A stretch of DNA of 64,000 bases from Prunella strophiata (Eukaryota; Chordata; Aves; Passeriformes; Prunellidae), in assembly GCA_036583965.1 (NCBI GenBank), contig JAZBQD010000013.1, positions 13,161,618 through 13,225,617 on the forward strand, in the 5' to 3' direction. A program made the position numbers and the translations under genes. Each line of letters starts with the position of its first letter. The stretch's first letter is position 1. The notes beneath the pieces were generated by a model. That model ran no database searches. It was not told the DNA's origin and saw only the letters and a program-made list of their open reading frames with translations. Below are positions 1-14,400 of the stretch, piece after piece.

Positions 1-4126
<4,126 letters not shown>

Positions 4127-4605
4127 GGCACCCTGGGGGCTGTGCCACAGCTGGCACCCGGGGGCTGTGCCCTGGCCCTGGGGGCTGTGCCCTGGCCCTG
4201 GGGGCTGTGCCACAGCTGGCACCTGGGGGCTGTGCCCTGGCCCTGGGGGCTGTGCCCTGGCCCTGGGGGCTGTGCCCTGGCCCTGGGGGCTGTGCCACAG
4301 CTGGCACCTGGGGGCTGTGCCCTGGGGGCTGTGCCACAGCTGGCACCCTGGGGGCTGTGCCCTGGCCCTGGGGGCTGTGCCCTGGCCCTGGGGGCTGTGC
4401 CCTGGCCCTGGGGGCTGTGCCCTGGCCCTGGGGGCTGTGCCCTGGCCCTGGGGGCTGTGCCCTGGCCCTGGGGGCTGTGCCCTGGCCCTGGGGGCTGTCC
4501 CCAAGCTGGCACCCCGGGGGCTGTGCCCTGGCCCTGGGGGCTGTGCCCTGGCCCTGGGGGCTGTGCCACAGCTGGCACCCCGGGGGCTGTGCCCTGGCTG
4601 GTGCC
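4127..4605. repeat. GC-rich minisatellite, 20-bp unit with 25-bp variants
   Basis: The core unit is CCTGGCCCTGGGGGCTGTGC (20 bp). It runs in register for several consecutive copies, most cleanly at 4361-4490. It alternates irregularly with a 25-bp unit in which the first part is replaced by CACAGCTGGCACC(T/C), and with one shortened 14-bp unit near 4321. About 22 units are present in all. There is no stop codon in most frames, so open frames up to about 260 codons cross it on both strands; these have no family resemblance and I do not call them genes. G-runs of five on the plus strand and C-runs in the same unit give both strands secondary-structure potential. Confidence 0.95.
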
Positions 4606-7076
4606 CCAGGGTCTCTCCCATGGCTTCCCCAGCTGATGCTGATGGGAGGAGCCCCAAGAAGCCCTGGCTGCCAAGGCCAACCTAAGCCCACCTTTCCCTT
4701 TCCAGCCTGGCACAGACCCCAGCCCCTTTCCTTTCCATGAACTCACCCAACTGGGCATGGAGTGCCCCCAGCCCTGCCCTGCCTGCTGGCCTCAGGGCTG
4801 AGCACCAGCCCAGGGCCAGAACACACCAGGGGAGCCCTGCAGGTGCCCTGGTGCCAGGAGTGCCCCGGGAGCTCTCAGCTCCTGGGGGCAGTCAGTGATG
4901 GCCTGCAGGGCTGCAGCAGCCTGGGCACACACACCACTCCAGAAAGCCACTGAACACTTTGTGAAATGCAGCAGGAGCTACAAAGGGACTGGGGAAAGGT
5001 GGGTGATTTGTGGGGAAAACCAATCTGGTTTCTTCCCAAAATCCAGGGACTCCCTCCCATCTCTCCTTTCCTCCTCCTGCCTGTGAGTTCTGACAGCTCA
5101 GGGATGCCAACTCCAGCTTTCAGGAGAGGTGACAGGGGCTCAAGAGAGAAAGAGCAGATTTTCTTTTCCTGCTAATGTACTGCTGGAATACATCTCTGTG
5201 TTGTGGCCACTGTAATTCAAGGACATTATAATGCCATTAAACCCTTCTGGTGCTGTGCTCCCTCGCTGAAGCTTTTCTGGGCTTTGTGTCACTGGAGCTT
5301 TTCACACACCTGCACTGAGCTGACTGCCATTAATTAAGGGACACTGTACTTAGCGTTCACAAGATGCTCCAGAAATTCTCTCAGTACAGGGGGCTTTCAT
5401 CTCTTGAGGGACTGAGCTCTGAATGGCTTTTTTGGGCATGAACTTGGTAGGTTATAAAAGTGCTTTGGGCTTCTTTTGGCTCCTGCAGGTCCCTCTCTTT
5501 CTCTTCCACCAGTGAGCAGCTAAGGCAGCTTCCTCAGTCACACACAGGTCTGATCCCTGAGTGCTGGCTCTGGGCAGGGCAGAGCTCTGTCCCCCACTGC
5601 TCTGTCACTGCACACAGTCAGCAGTGACACTTCCACCTGCCCATGTCCAGAGCAAGCTCACACTGCTGGCACACTGGAGCTCAATCACTGCTACAAAAGG
5701 TGCAGAGGGCAATTCTGTAGATGTGCACTGAATCCAAAGCCCCAGCCCTGCTGCCAGCACAGGCAAGAGCTGAGGGCACTGCTGCAAATCCTCCCTGTAC
5801 CTGTGCAGTGCCCAGCCCCACAGCTGTGCAGCTGTGCCCTTTGGGTACCCAGACTGAGCCCAGAGCTCAGCTGGCAGCCCTGCAGGGGATGCTGCTGTGC
5901 CCTGCTGCACAAACACAACCAGGGGCACTGCTGCTCCAAGGCACTGGGTTCACACTCACCTGAAAAGCCTGTTTGTTGTTTGAAAAGGGGTCACCTCTGT
6001 CCTCTGAAGCTCCCCACCTTCTGTACGCTCTTGGGGTGTGACCACAAACCAGAAAAACTGGTTTTTATTTATTTCTCCTCTTTTAGTTCACATTATCTGT
6101 GGAAGAAAACACTAAACTCTTGCAAGCCCTGCAGCAGGACCTCACCAGCCTGGGGAAAAGGTGGGAAGCAGCAATAAGGCCCCTCACAAACCCCACATGG
6201 TCCCTGCCACACCAACCTCCTGCACCCAGTTCTCCAGTGAACACTGCTCCCATCCCTTCCCTAAAAGGATTTTACTGCTTTTCCCACTCCCCTGGTGTGC
6301 AGGCTGTCTGTGGGAGATCTGATTTTGATATTCCTTTGGTCCCATAAACCCTGTGGTAGCTTTTGGCTGAACAGAACCCAAAGCCCGAATGGGAGGGAGG
6401 GAAAGGGGAATGTACATCCTAACTACTCCCAGGAGAGGTACCCAGAACCTCACTGTTAGCTCTCAGCAATAACTGGAGCAGTCTTTCCCCACCTCATTAT
6501 TATTAAACTCCCTTGGGATAACAGCAAAGCCCTCACAGGAAACTGCTTTCCTGCTACAGTAATTCTGTTGGAACTCTTACAAAGTCACAGGTAATAGGTC
6601 TTTGAAAATAAAATGTATCTTGAGCAGTTCAGGTCTGTGCATCTCAAGGGTGGCCAGGTGGGAAGGTAAGCCTCTGGTATTTGCCCATAACCATCTGTAT
6701 TTGGGAATCACTCTGTCCCCATCCCTGCTCTGTAATGATCCTTCCCCCTACGAGTGCTCTCTGTATATAACACACACTTCAAACACAGCCCTGCCACCGT
6801 GGCAAGCTCATGGGATCTCTTCTGATTTAGCACTGCACACATTTCCTTGGTCTACCAGCATAAATGGGGATATTTAGTAACGTAAGTTATGATAATGAGC
6901 CCTGCCTAAATCACTGCTGTCAGAAGAAGAATGGGGGAGTCTCTGCTAACCATTAAAAATGAATGAGGAGGGAAATAAATAAGCAAAAGCAGCTCATTTG
7001 AGCTATAAAAGACTTCAGAACACAAGCTGTGTACCAAGGTACAAAAGGATGAGGCCATTATTAGCTCGATAAGTCA
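4606..7076. other. Unique intronic sequence between minisatellites
   Basis: This stretch is GC-rich to about 6000 and AT-richer thereafter. No exon of the host gene, RNA gene or transposon is recognised. Open frames of 60-120 codons are present but carry no domain signature. Confidence 0.55.
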
Positions 7077-7172
7077 CTTAGAAATGACTCGGGGGAGGAG
7101 GAGTCACCTTTACTGAGCCGCGCTTAACCGGGCGCTGAGCGGGGACGGCTGAGCCCAGCCTAAAGCTGCGGG
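7077..7172. other. Small CpG-containing cluster adjoining the hexamer array
   Basis: About nine CpG dinucleotides fall within roughly 100 bp, notably around CCGCGCTTAACCGGGCGC and AGCGGGGACGG, in an otherwise CpG-poor intron. Two AP-1/MAF-like half sites are present: ATGACTCGG near 7085, and GAGTCAC near 7100, with TAAGTCACTTAG just before. It could be a small regulatory element or a remnant CpG island. It could also simply be GC-rich sequence fused to the edge of a repeat. There is no direct evidence of promoter activity. Confidence 0.3.
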
Positions 7173-8262
7173 GCAGGAGCAGGGTCAGGGTCAGGATCAG
7201 GGTCAGGTCAGGATCAGGGTCAGGGTCAGGGTCAGGATCAGGTCAGGGTCAGGATCAGGGTCAGGTCAGGGTCAGGGTCAGGATCAGGATCAGGGTCAGG
7301 GTCAGGATCAGGGTCAGGGTCAGGATCAGGATCAGGATCAGGATCAGGATCAGGGTCAGGATCAGGGTCAGGGTCAGGGTCAGGATCAGATCAGGATCAG
7401 GATCAGATCAGGGTCAGGGTCAGGGTCAGGGTCAGGGTCAGGATCAGGATCAGGTTCAGGATCAGGGTCAGGTCAGGATCAGGTCAGGGTCAGGTCAGGT
7501 CAGGGTCAGGATCAGATCAGGATCAGGATCAGGGCCAGGGTCAGGATCAGGGTCAGGGTCAGGAGCAGGATCAGGATCAGGGTCAGGGTCAGGTCAGGAT
7601 CAGGGTCAGGGTCAGGATCAGGTCAGGATCAGGATCAGGATCAGGGTCAGGGTCAGGGTCAGGGTCAGGGTCAGGATCAGGGTCAGGGTCAGGGTCAGGG
7701 TCAGGGTCAGGATCAGGATCAGGGTCAGGAATCAGGGTCAGGGTCAGGGTCAGGATCAGGATCAGGATCAGGATCAGGATCAGGATCGGATCAGGATCAG
7801 GATCAGGGTCAGGATCAGGGTCAAGGGTCAGGATCAGGATCAGGATCAGGATTCAGGGTCAGGGTCAGGGTCAGGGTCAGGGTCAGGGTCAGGATCAGGA
7901 TCAGGGTCAGGATCAGGATCAGGGTCAGGATCAGGAGCAGGGTCAGGATCAGGGTCAGATCAGGATCAGGGTCAGGGTCAGGGTCAGGGTCAGGATCAGG
8001 GTCAGGTCAGGATCAGGAATCAGGATCAGGATCAGGATCAGATCAGGATCAGGATCAGGATTCAGGGTCAGGATCAGGTCAGGGTCAGGGTCAGATCAGG
8101 ATCAGGATCAGGATCAGGTCAGGATCAGGATCAGGGTCAGGTCAGGTCAGGGTCAGGGTCAGGATCAGATCAGGATCAGGATCAGGGTCAGGGTCAGGGT
8201 CGGGTCAGGGTCAGGATCAGGGTCAGGGTCAGGGTCAGGGTCAGGATCGGGATCAGGATCAG
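7173..8262. repeat. Telomere-like hexamer array, (TCAGGG/TCAGGA)n with TCAGG and GATCAG variants
   Basis: About 1.1 kb of interspersed TCAGGG and TCAGGA hexamers is broken by frequent one-base losses (TCAGG pentamers), ATCAG units and rare substitutions such as TCGGG, AGCAGG and GCCAGGG. Runs of GGGTCAGGGTCAGGGTCAGG, for example near 7860-7890, put four or more G-triplets at three-base spacing on the plus strand. That is the same geometry as vertebrate telomeric TTAGGG but with C at the second position. The variation within the array indicates it is older or less homogenised than the perfect pentamer tract beside it. A second, shorter block of the same hexamer is at 9068-9414. Confidence 0.96.
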
Positions 8263-8292
8263 CCTGAGCCCCACACCTCCCGAGGGGACTGT
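8263..8292. repeat. Linker segment, first copy (repeated at 9415)
   Basis: A non-repetitive segment of about 30 bp joins the end of the hexamer array to the start of the pentamer tract. The same sequence, as far as I can read identical, recurs at 9415-9444 in the same context: hexamers on its left and CCTGC pentamers on its right. The offset is 1,152 bp. This marks a duplicated hexamer-linker-pentamer module. Confidence 0.9.
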
Positions 8293-9067
8293 CCTGCCCT
8301 GCCCTGCCCTGCCCTGCCCTGCCCTGCCCTGCCCTGCCCTGCCCTGCCCTGCCCTGCCCTGCCCTGCCCTGCCCTGCCCTGCCCTGCCCTGCCCTGCCCT
8401 GCCCTGCCCTGCCCTGCCCTGCCCTGCCCTGCCCTGCCCTGCCCTGCCCTGCCCTGCCCTGCCCTGCCCTGCCCTGCCCTGCCCTGCCCTGCCCTGCCCT
8501 GCCCTGCCCTGCCCTGCCCTGCCCTGCCCTGCCCTGCCCTGCCCTGCCCTGCCCTGCCCTGCCCTGCCCTGCCCTGCCCTGCCCTGCCCTGCCCTGCCCT
8601 GCCCTGCCCTGCCCTGCCCTGCCCTGCCCTGCCCTGCCCTGCCCTGCCCTGCCCTGCCCTGCCCTGCCCTGCCCTGCCCTGCCCTGCCCTGCCCTGCCCT
8701 GCCCTGCCCTGCCCTGCCCTGCCCTGCCCTGCCCTGCCCTGCCCTGCCCTGCCCTGCCCTGCCCTGCCCTGCCCTGCCCTGCCCTGCCCTGCCCTGCCCT
8801 GCCCTGCCCTGCCCTGCCCTGCCCTGCCCTGCCCTGCCCTGCCCTGCCCTGCCCTGCCCTGCCCTGCCCTGCCCTGCCCTGCCCTGCCCTGCCCTGCCCT
8901 GCCCTGCCCTGCCCTGCCCTGCCCTGCCCTGCCCTGCCCTGCCCTGCCCTGCCCTGCCCTGCCCTGCCCTGCCCTGCCCTGCCCTGCCCTGCCCTGCCCT
9001 GCCCTGCCCTGCCCTGCCCTGCCCTGCCCTGCCCTGCCCTGCCCTGCCCTGCCCTGCCCTGCCCTGC
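8293..9067. repeat. Perfect pentamer tract, (CCTGC)155
   Basis: The tract is 775 bp of uninterrupted CCTGC, exactly 155 copies, with no substitution in the sequence given. The minus strand is GCAGG repeated, so every five bases bring a G-triplet separated by a two-base loop, a very strong quadruplex or R-loop former. The minus strand is also the sense strand of the host gene, so the pre-mRNA would carry the G-rich version. Complete purity in a tract this long suggests recent expansion. The true copy number may differ from the printed one because such tracts are hard to assemble. Confidence 0.97.
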
Positions 9068-9414
9068 AGGATCAGGAGCAGGGTCAGGGTCAGGGTCAGG
9101 AGCAGGATCAGGGTCAGGGTCAGGGTCGGGTCAGGGTCAGGGTCAGGTCAGGATCAGGATCAGGATCAGGATCAGGATCAGATCAGGATCAGGATCAGGA
9201 TCAGGATCAGGATCAGATCAGGATCAGGATCAGGTCAGGGTCAGGGTCAGGATCAGGATCAGGATCAGGATCAGGTCAGGATCAGGATCAGGATCAGGTC
9301 AGGGTCAGGATCAGGGTCAGGAGCAGGATCAGGATCAGGGTCAGGGTCAGGTCAGGGTCAGGGTCAGGATCAGGGTCAGGTCAGGGTCAGGGTCAGGATC
9401 AGGATCAGGATCAG
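9068..9414. repeat. Second telomere-like hexamer block (TCAGGG/TCAGGA)
   Basis: This has the same hexamer family as at 7173-8262, but 347 bp long and richer in TCAGGA/GATCAG units. It starts abruptly after the last CCTGC pentamer and ends in the second linker copy at 9415. Its position fits the right-hand partner of a module duplication. Confidence 0.95.
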
Positions 9415-9494
9415 CCTGAGCCCCACACCTCCCGAGGGGACTGTCCTGCCCTGCCCTGCCCTGCGAGCAGGGTCGGGACAGGAGCTCTGTCTGT
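9415..9494. repeat. Second linker copy with a short CCTGC run, then unique spacer
   Basis: Positions 9415-9444 repeat the linker of 8263-8292. They are followed by only about four CCTGC/CCCTG pentamers (9445-9464), compared with 155 at the first copy. Unique sequence then leads to the CAG-rich array at about 9503. Confidence 0.88.
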
Positions 9495-11493
9495 CCCAAA
9501 GGATGGCAGCAGGAACAGCAGCAGGAACAGCAGCAGCACCAGCAGCAGGAACAGCAGCAGGAACAGCAGCACCAGCAGCAGGAACAGCAGCACCAGCAGC
9601 AGGAACAGCAGCACCAGCAGCAGGAACAGCAGCAGGAACAGCAGCAGGAACAGCAGCAGGAACAGCAGCAGGAACAGCAGCAGGAACAGCAGCACCAGCA
9701 GCAGGAACAGCAGCAGGAACAGCAGCACCAGCAGCAGGAACAGCAGCAGGAACAGCAGCAGGAACAGCAGCACCAGCAGCAGGAACAGCAGCACCAGCAG
9801 CAGGAACAGCAGCAGGAACAGCAGCAGGAACAGCAGCAGGAACAGCAGCAGGAACAGCAGCACCAGCAGCAGGAACAGCAGCACCAGCAGCAGGAACAGC
9901 AGCAGGAACAGCAGCACCAGCAGCAGGAACAGCAGCAGGAACAGCAGCACCAGCAGCAGGAACAGCAGCAGGAACAGCAGCACCAGCAGCAGGAACAGCA
10001 GCACCAGCAGCAGGAACAGCAGCAGGAACAGCAGCAGGAACAGCAGCACCAGCAGCAGGAACAGCAGCAGGAACAGCAGCACCAGCAGCAGGAACAGCAG
10101 CAGGAACAGCAGCAGGAACAGCAGCAGGAACAGCAGCACCAGCAGCAGGAACAGCAGCAGGAACAGCAGCAGGAACAGCAGCAGGAACAGCAGCAGGAAC
10201 AGCAGCAGGAACAGCAGCACCAGCAGCAGGAACAGCAGCACCAGCAGCAGGAACAGCAGCAGGAACAGCAGCACCAGCAGCAGGAACAGCAGCACCAGCA
10301 GCAGGAACAGCAGCAGGAACAGCAGCAGGAACAGCAGCAGGAACAGCAGCAGGAACAGCAGCAGGAACAGCAGCACCAGCAGCAGGAACAGCAGCACCAG
10401 CAGCAGGAACAGCAGCAGGAACAGCAGCACCAGCAGCAGGAACAGCAGCACCAGCAGCAGGAACAGCAGCAGGAACAGCAGCAGGAACAGCAGCAGGAAC
10501 AGCAGCACCAGCAGCAGGAACAGCAGCACCAGCAGCAGGAACAGCAGCAGGAACAGCAGCACCAGCAGCAGGAACAGCAGCAGGAACAGCAGCACCAGCA
10601 GCAGGAACAGCAGCAGGAACAGCAGCACCAGCAGCAGGAACAGCAGCAGGAACAGCAGCAGGAACAGCAGCAGGAACAGCAGCACCAGCAGCAGGAACAG
10701 CAGCAGGAACAGCAGCACCAGCAGCAGGAACAGCAGCAGGAACAGCAGCACCAGCAGCAGGAACAGCAGCACCAGCAGCAGGAACAGCAGCACCAGCAGC
10801 AGGAACAGCAGCAGGAACAGCAGCACCAGCAGCAGGAACAGCAGCAGGAACAGCAGCAGGAACAGCAGCACCAGCAGCAGGAACAGCAGCAGGAACAGCA
10901 GCACCAGCAGCAGGAACAGCAGCAGGAACAGCAGCAGGAACAGCAGCACCAGCAGCAGGAACAGCAGCAGGAACAGCAGCAGGAACAGCAGCACCAGCAG
11001 CAGGAACAGCAGCAGGAACAGCAGCAGGAACAGCAGCACCAGCAGCAGGAACAGCAGCAGGAACAGCAGCACCAGCAGCAGGAACAGCAGCACCAGCAGC
11101 AGGAACAGCAGCAGGAACAGCAGCAGGAACAGCAGCACCAGCAGCAGGAACAGCAGCAGGAACAGCAGCAGGAACAGCAGCACCAGCAGCAGGAACAGCA
11201 GCACCAGCAGCAGGAACAGCAGCACCAGCAGCAGGAACAGCAGCACCAGCAGCAGGAACAGCAGCACCAGCAGCAGGAACAGCAGCACCAGCAGCAGGAA
11301 CAGCAGCAGGAACAGCAGCAGGAACAGCAGCAGGAACAGCAGCACCAGCAGCAGGAACAGCAGCAGGAACAGCAGCACCAGCAGCAGGAACAGCAGCACC
11401 AGCAGCAGGAACAGCAGCACCAGCAGCAGGAACAGCAGCACCAGCAGCAGGAACAGCAGCAGGAACAGCAGCAGGAACAGCAGCACCAGCAGT
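9495..11493. repeat. CAG-rich codon-periodic array of 12-bp and 9-bp units
   Basis: About 2.0 kb is built from two units. One is a 12-bp unit (GCAGCAGGAACA) and the other a 9-bp unit (GCAGCACCA). In the plus frame starting at 9503 they read AAGT and AAP. The 9-bp unit is never found twice in a row; it is always followed by a 12-bp unit, so the real alphabet is 12-bp and 21-bp (9+12) units. Runs of the 12-bp unit between 9-bp units vary from one to about six. Since both units are multiples of three, the array is open in several frames, giving apparent proteins of 700-836 residues (AAGT/AAP, VPAA/GAA, FLLL/VLL, CCSC/CCW). None has a plausible start context, unique domains or family identity, so I treat them as non-genic. 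The host-gene sense RNA would be CUG-rich. Confidence 0.95.
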
Positions 11494-14400
11494 GCCAGGC
11501 CAGGCTGGACCACGGGGTTGGGCAGCCTGGGACAGTGGGAGGTGTCCCTGCCATGGCAGGGGTGGGACCTCGGACATGTCCCTCCCAGCCCAAATCATTC
11601 CACAGTCCTGTGAAATGATGAGCCATGTCCTCAAGACTCCACAGCTCCTCACCCTGCCCAGCTGGCTCTGTGACCTTGCCTTTCCTACAGGAGGTGTCAA
11701 GTGACACATCCCAGCTCTGCAGACTGGGAAAAACCAGAGGGTGCTCTGAATTTGGGAAGCCCACACCTTCAAACGTCAACACTGAGGTTTTCCTATTGCA
11801 GCATGACACCAAAAATGCTGCATCCACAGCTGAGCTGCCTCTTCCACCCAGAGACAAACACCTCCCTTGGTTCTGAGGGTCTTGTTAGCTGCCAGGCTCT
11901 GCACAGTGACACGATGCAAGCCCACCTAGCTCTGCTATAAATAGATATTAGCAGAGACCTGTGCACATGAAAAATGGTTTTTACTGCACTAATCCACCTG
12001 AAGCATCTCGTAGAGCATATTGATTAACAGAACTCTGATACCAATTAATTTCTAAGAAATATTTTGGTTTGCTCTGCAGCTTTGTGGCAAACATCAATAT
12101 ATTATCCTCAGCTGAATATCCCCGAGTGAAACAGCAATGGGACATTTTAAAAGGACTTACAACTCTGGGCAAACATCCAGCTGGAGCTGCAAGTGCAATA
12201 GTTCCTTTGTGATGTGACACAACAGTCTGCAGTGTGCCGGTGTTACCAACTGAAAAATCCCCTCATTAACAGCCTCTCCTCAGGAATCACCTTTTGCTTT
12301 TTAAAATCAAGACTTGGCAGGTAAAACTTCAGTGGGTTTTCCCTTCCCAGGTTTCCTTTGCCCCTCGTTTCCACTGCTAAGAACAGTCAGTTTCTCTCTG
12401 TGCACTGGATTTGCACAGATATTCTTTCTACATTTTCTGGGGTTGTGGTGAGAGCAGAGCAGCTTCTGCCCAGCCCTCTGTGAGCACATTTCCAAGTCTC
12501 TGTACACTCTGTCCTCAGCTGGGATTCATTTCTGTCCATGGGCTGCCTTTTAAGAGCCCTGAGCTCAGAGCAGCCAGGGCCACCCGAGGTGTCCCTGGGG
12601 CTCAGTGTCCCCCTCCCCTGGCACTGGCACTCGAGCTGCCAGGGGGTGAGTGCTGCATTTGCAGCAGGGATGGCAAGACACCTACATTTGCTTTCATTTT
12701 TGGGTCACGAAATACAGTTCCATTTCAATTTCAAATGATTAAAATTATGTAAAAATACCACAACATCAAGGAAAAAGTTATTTTAAAATGAAAAAATCAA
12801 AACATTTCATTTTGGAAATGTCAAAACAAGTTGTTTCCTTGACACAACAAGAACCTGGTAGCATCCTTCTTTTTTTCTTCTGTCAGAAATGAAATTCCAA
12901 GGAAATTAGCATCATTTCACAAAGCTGCTTTACAGGACTGCAAATTCTGACTGAATAAACCCTGCCAATTTTTCCCCAATGAGCCTTAATCAACTGGGGC
13001 CACAAATCAAAACAAAATCATCACGATGAAACTGCTCAATTAAAACCCAATCTCATGGAGTCCGTGGTACCTTTGGCACAGTGAATGTGCCATTCCCTCG
13101 TGCAGGAAGGGACAGAAAGGCACAGAACCCTTTGCACAAGCCTGGCATTAATTCCCTGCTCCCTCACACACTTGCCAGCTGGCTGTGTGTAATTTATTGA
13201 GATCAATACTCTGAAGGATACTGAAGTGTTAAACTCCCACTGAACTCCAGGGGACTTTGGTGGTTAAACCTCTCTAAGAATCCAGCTTTAATCTCCCTTT
13301 GATGTGTCTGTAAAACAAGGCTCCAATCCCCTTGTTTTACAGGGATCCTGCAAAGCCTGATCTGTAAGAAACAGGGAAGAGCTCAGGTGCTGGAGTCACA
13401 CAACTGCATTTTTCTGTTGATAACATTTCTGGGCAGTTTTTTGGGCCAGCCCTTCACCTGCAGCAGCTGCTGCTGGGGGCAGGGGCAGCTCTGGGGGTGC
13501 AGCTCTGGGGGTGCAGCTCCATCCACGGGCACACACAGAGAATTCAAGGGGCCTCCTTCACTGCTGCTCCTGGGTCTGAGCTCCCTGTGCTGTCCCAGGG
13601 CAGCTGAGGCACCTCAGGAACTGCTGCTTCTCCCCACAAGCAGAGCAGCCCCAGTGCAGCAGGCTGGGGCTGGAGTGCTCCAGGGCACAGGGAGCTCAGA
13701 CCCAGACTGGCCAAACCCCACACCTAAAGCTTCACAGGGCACTTGTGACCCAGCCAAGAAGTGAAAGCCCAGAGCCCAGGGCTCTCCTCCCAGCAGGGCC
13801 CCATAGTTCCAAACCAGAGCAGACCCTGCTGCTCCAGAACCCCAGGGGCAGCCCCAGGGATCACCAAGCACAGCCCTGCACAGGACAGCCCCAAGGCTCC
13901 CAGAGCAGAGCTCTCCTGGCCCCACTGCCTGGGATCCCCTCCCTTGTGCCACTGCCATGGCTCCAGCAGTGCAGGACCTTTCCCCTTTGTGCCTGGCCAG
14001 GGCAGGTGTGGGGCTGGGGCTGCCTGCCCCTCTGCCACCCTTGCCCAGCACACCATTCCCCTGCTCTGAGCCTCCTCACTGGGCACAGAGTGACACAATT
14101 ATGGTAACAAGCCTCTCTTTGCAAAGAACTGCTGCTTTTTCCTTCCCTGAGCCTCACTGAGCCCTTCCTGCCAGGCCTGGGCAGGGCTCCCTGCCCACCT
14201 GAGCTCAAATGCCTCTGACACAGCTGCTGCTTCCAGGGGCTGGGTGGCACAGACTGAGGCCACCACCACGTGCTGAGCAGTGTGCATTGAAGCTCCTCTG
14301 CTCATCCCCATGGACTGCAGCTCCTCCACACACCCTGTGCTCATTCCCAGTGAAATTTATTTTTCCTCTGTCAGAAAAAATAAGATCCTCCTTTAAAGGG

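Noticed and set aside
7173..9067. CRISPR-like array
   Set aside because: The units are contiguous tandem hexamers and pentamers with no unique spacers, in a vertebrate intron. This is simple satellite DNA.
9347..11857. Open frames of 836, 798, 733 and 700 codons on both strands
   Set aside because: They are produced by the 9/12-bp units being multiples of three and stop-free. No unique domain, no sensible start, and several frames are open at once. Described as a repeat instead.
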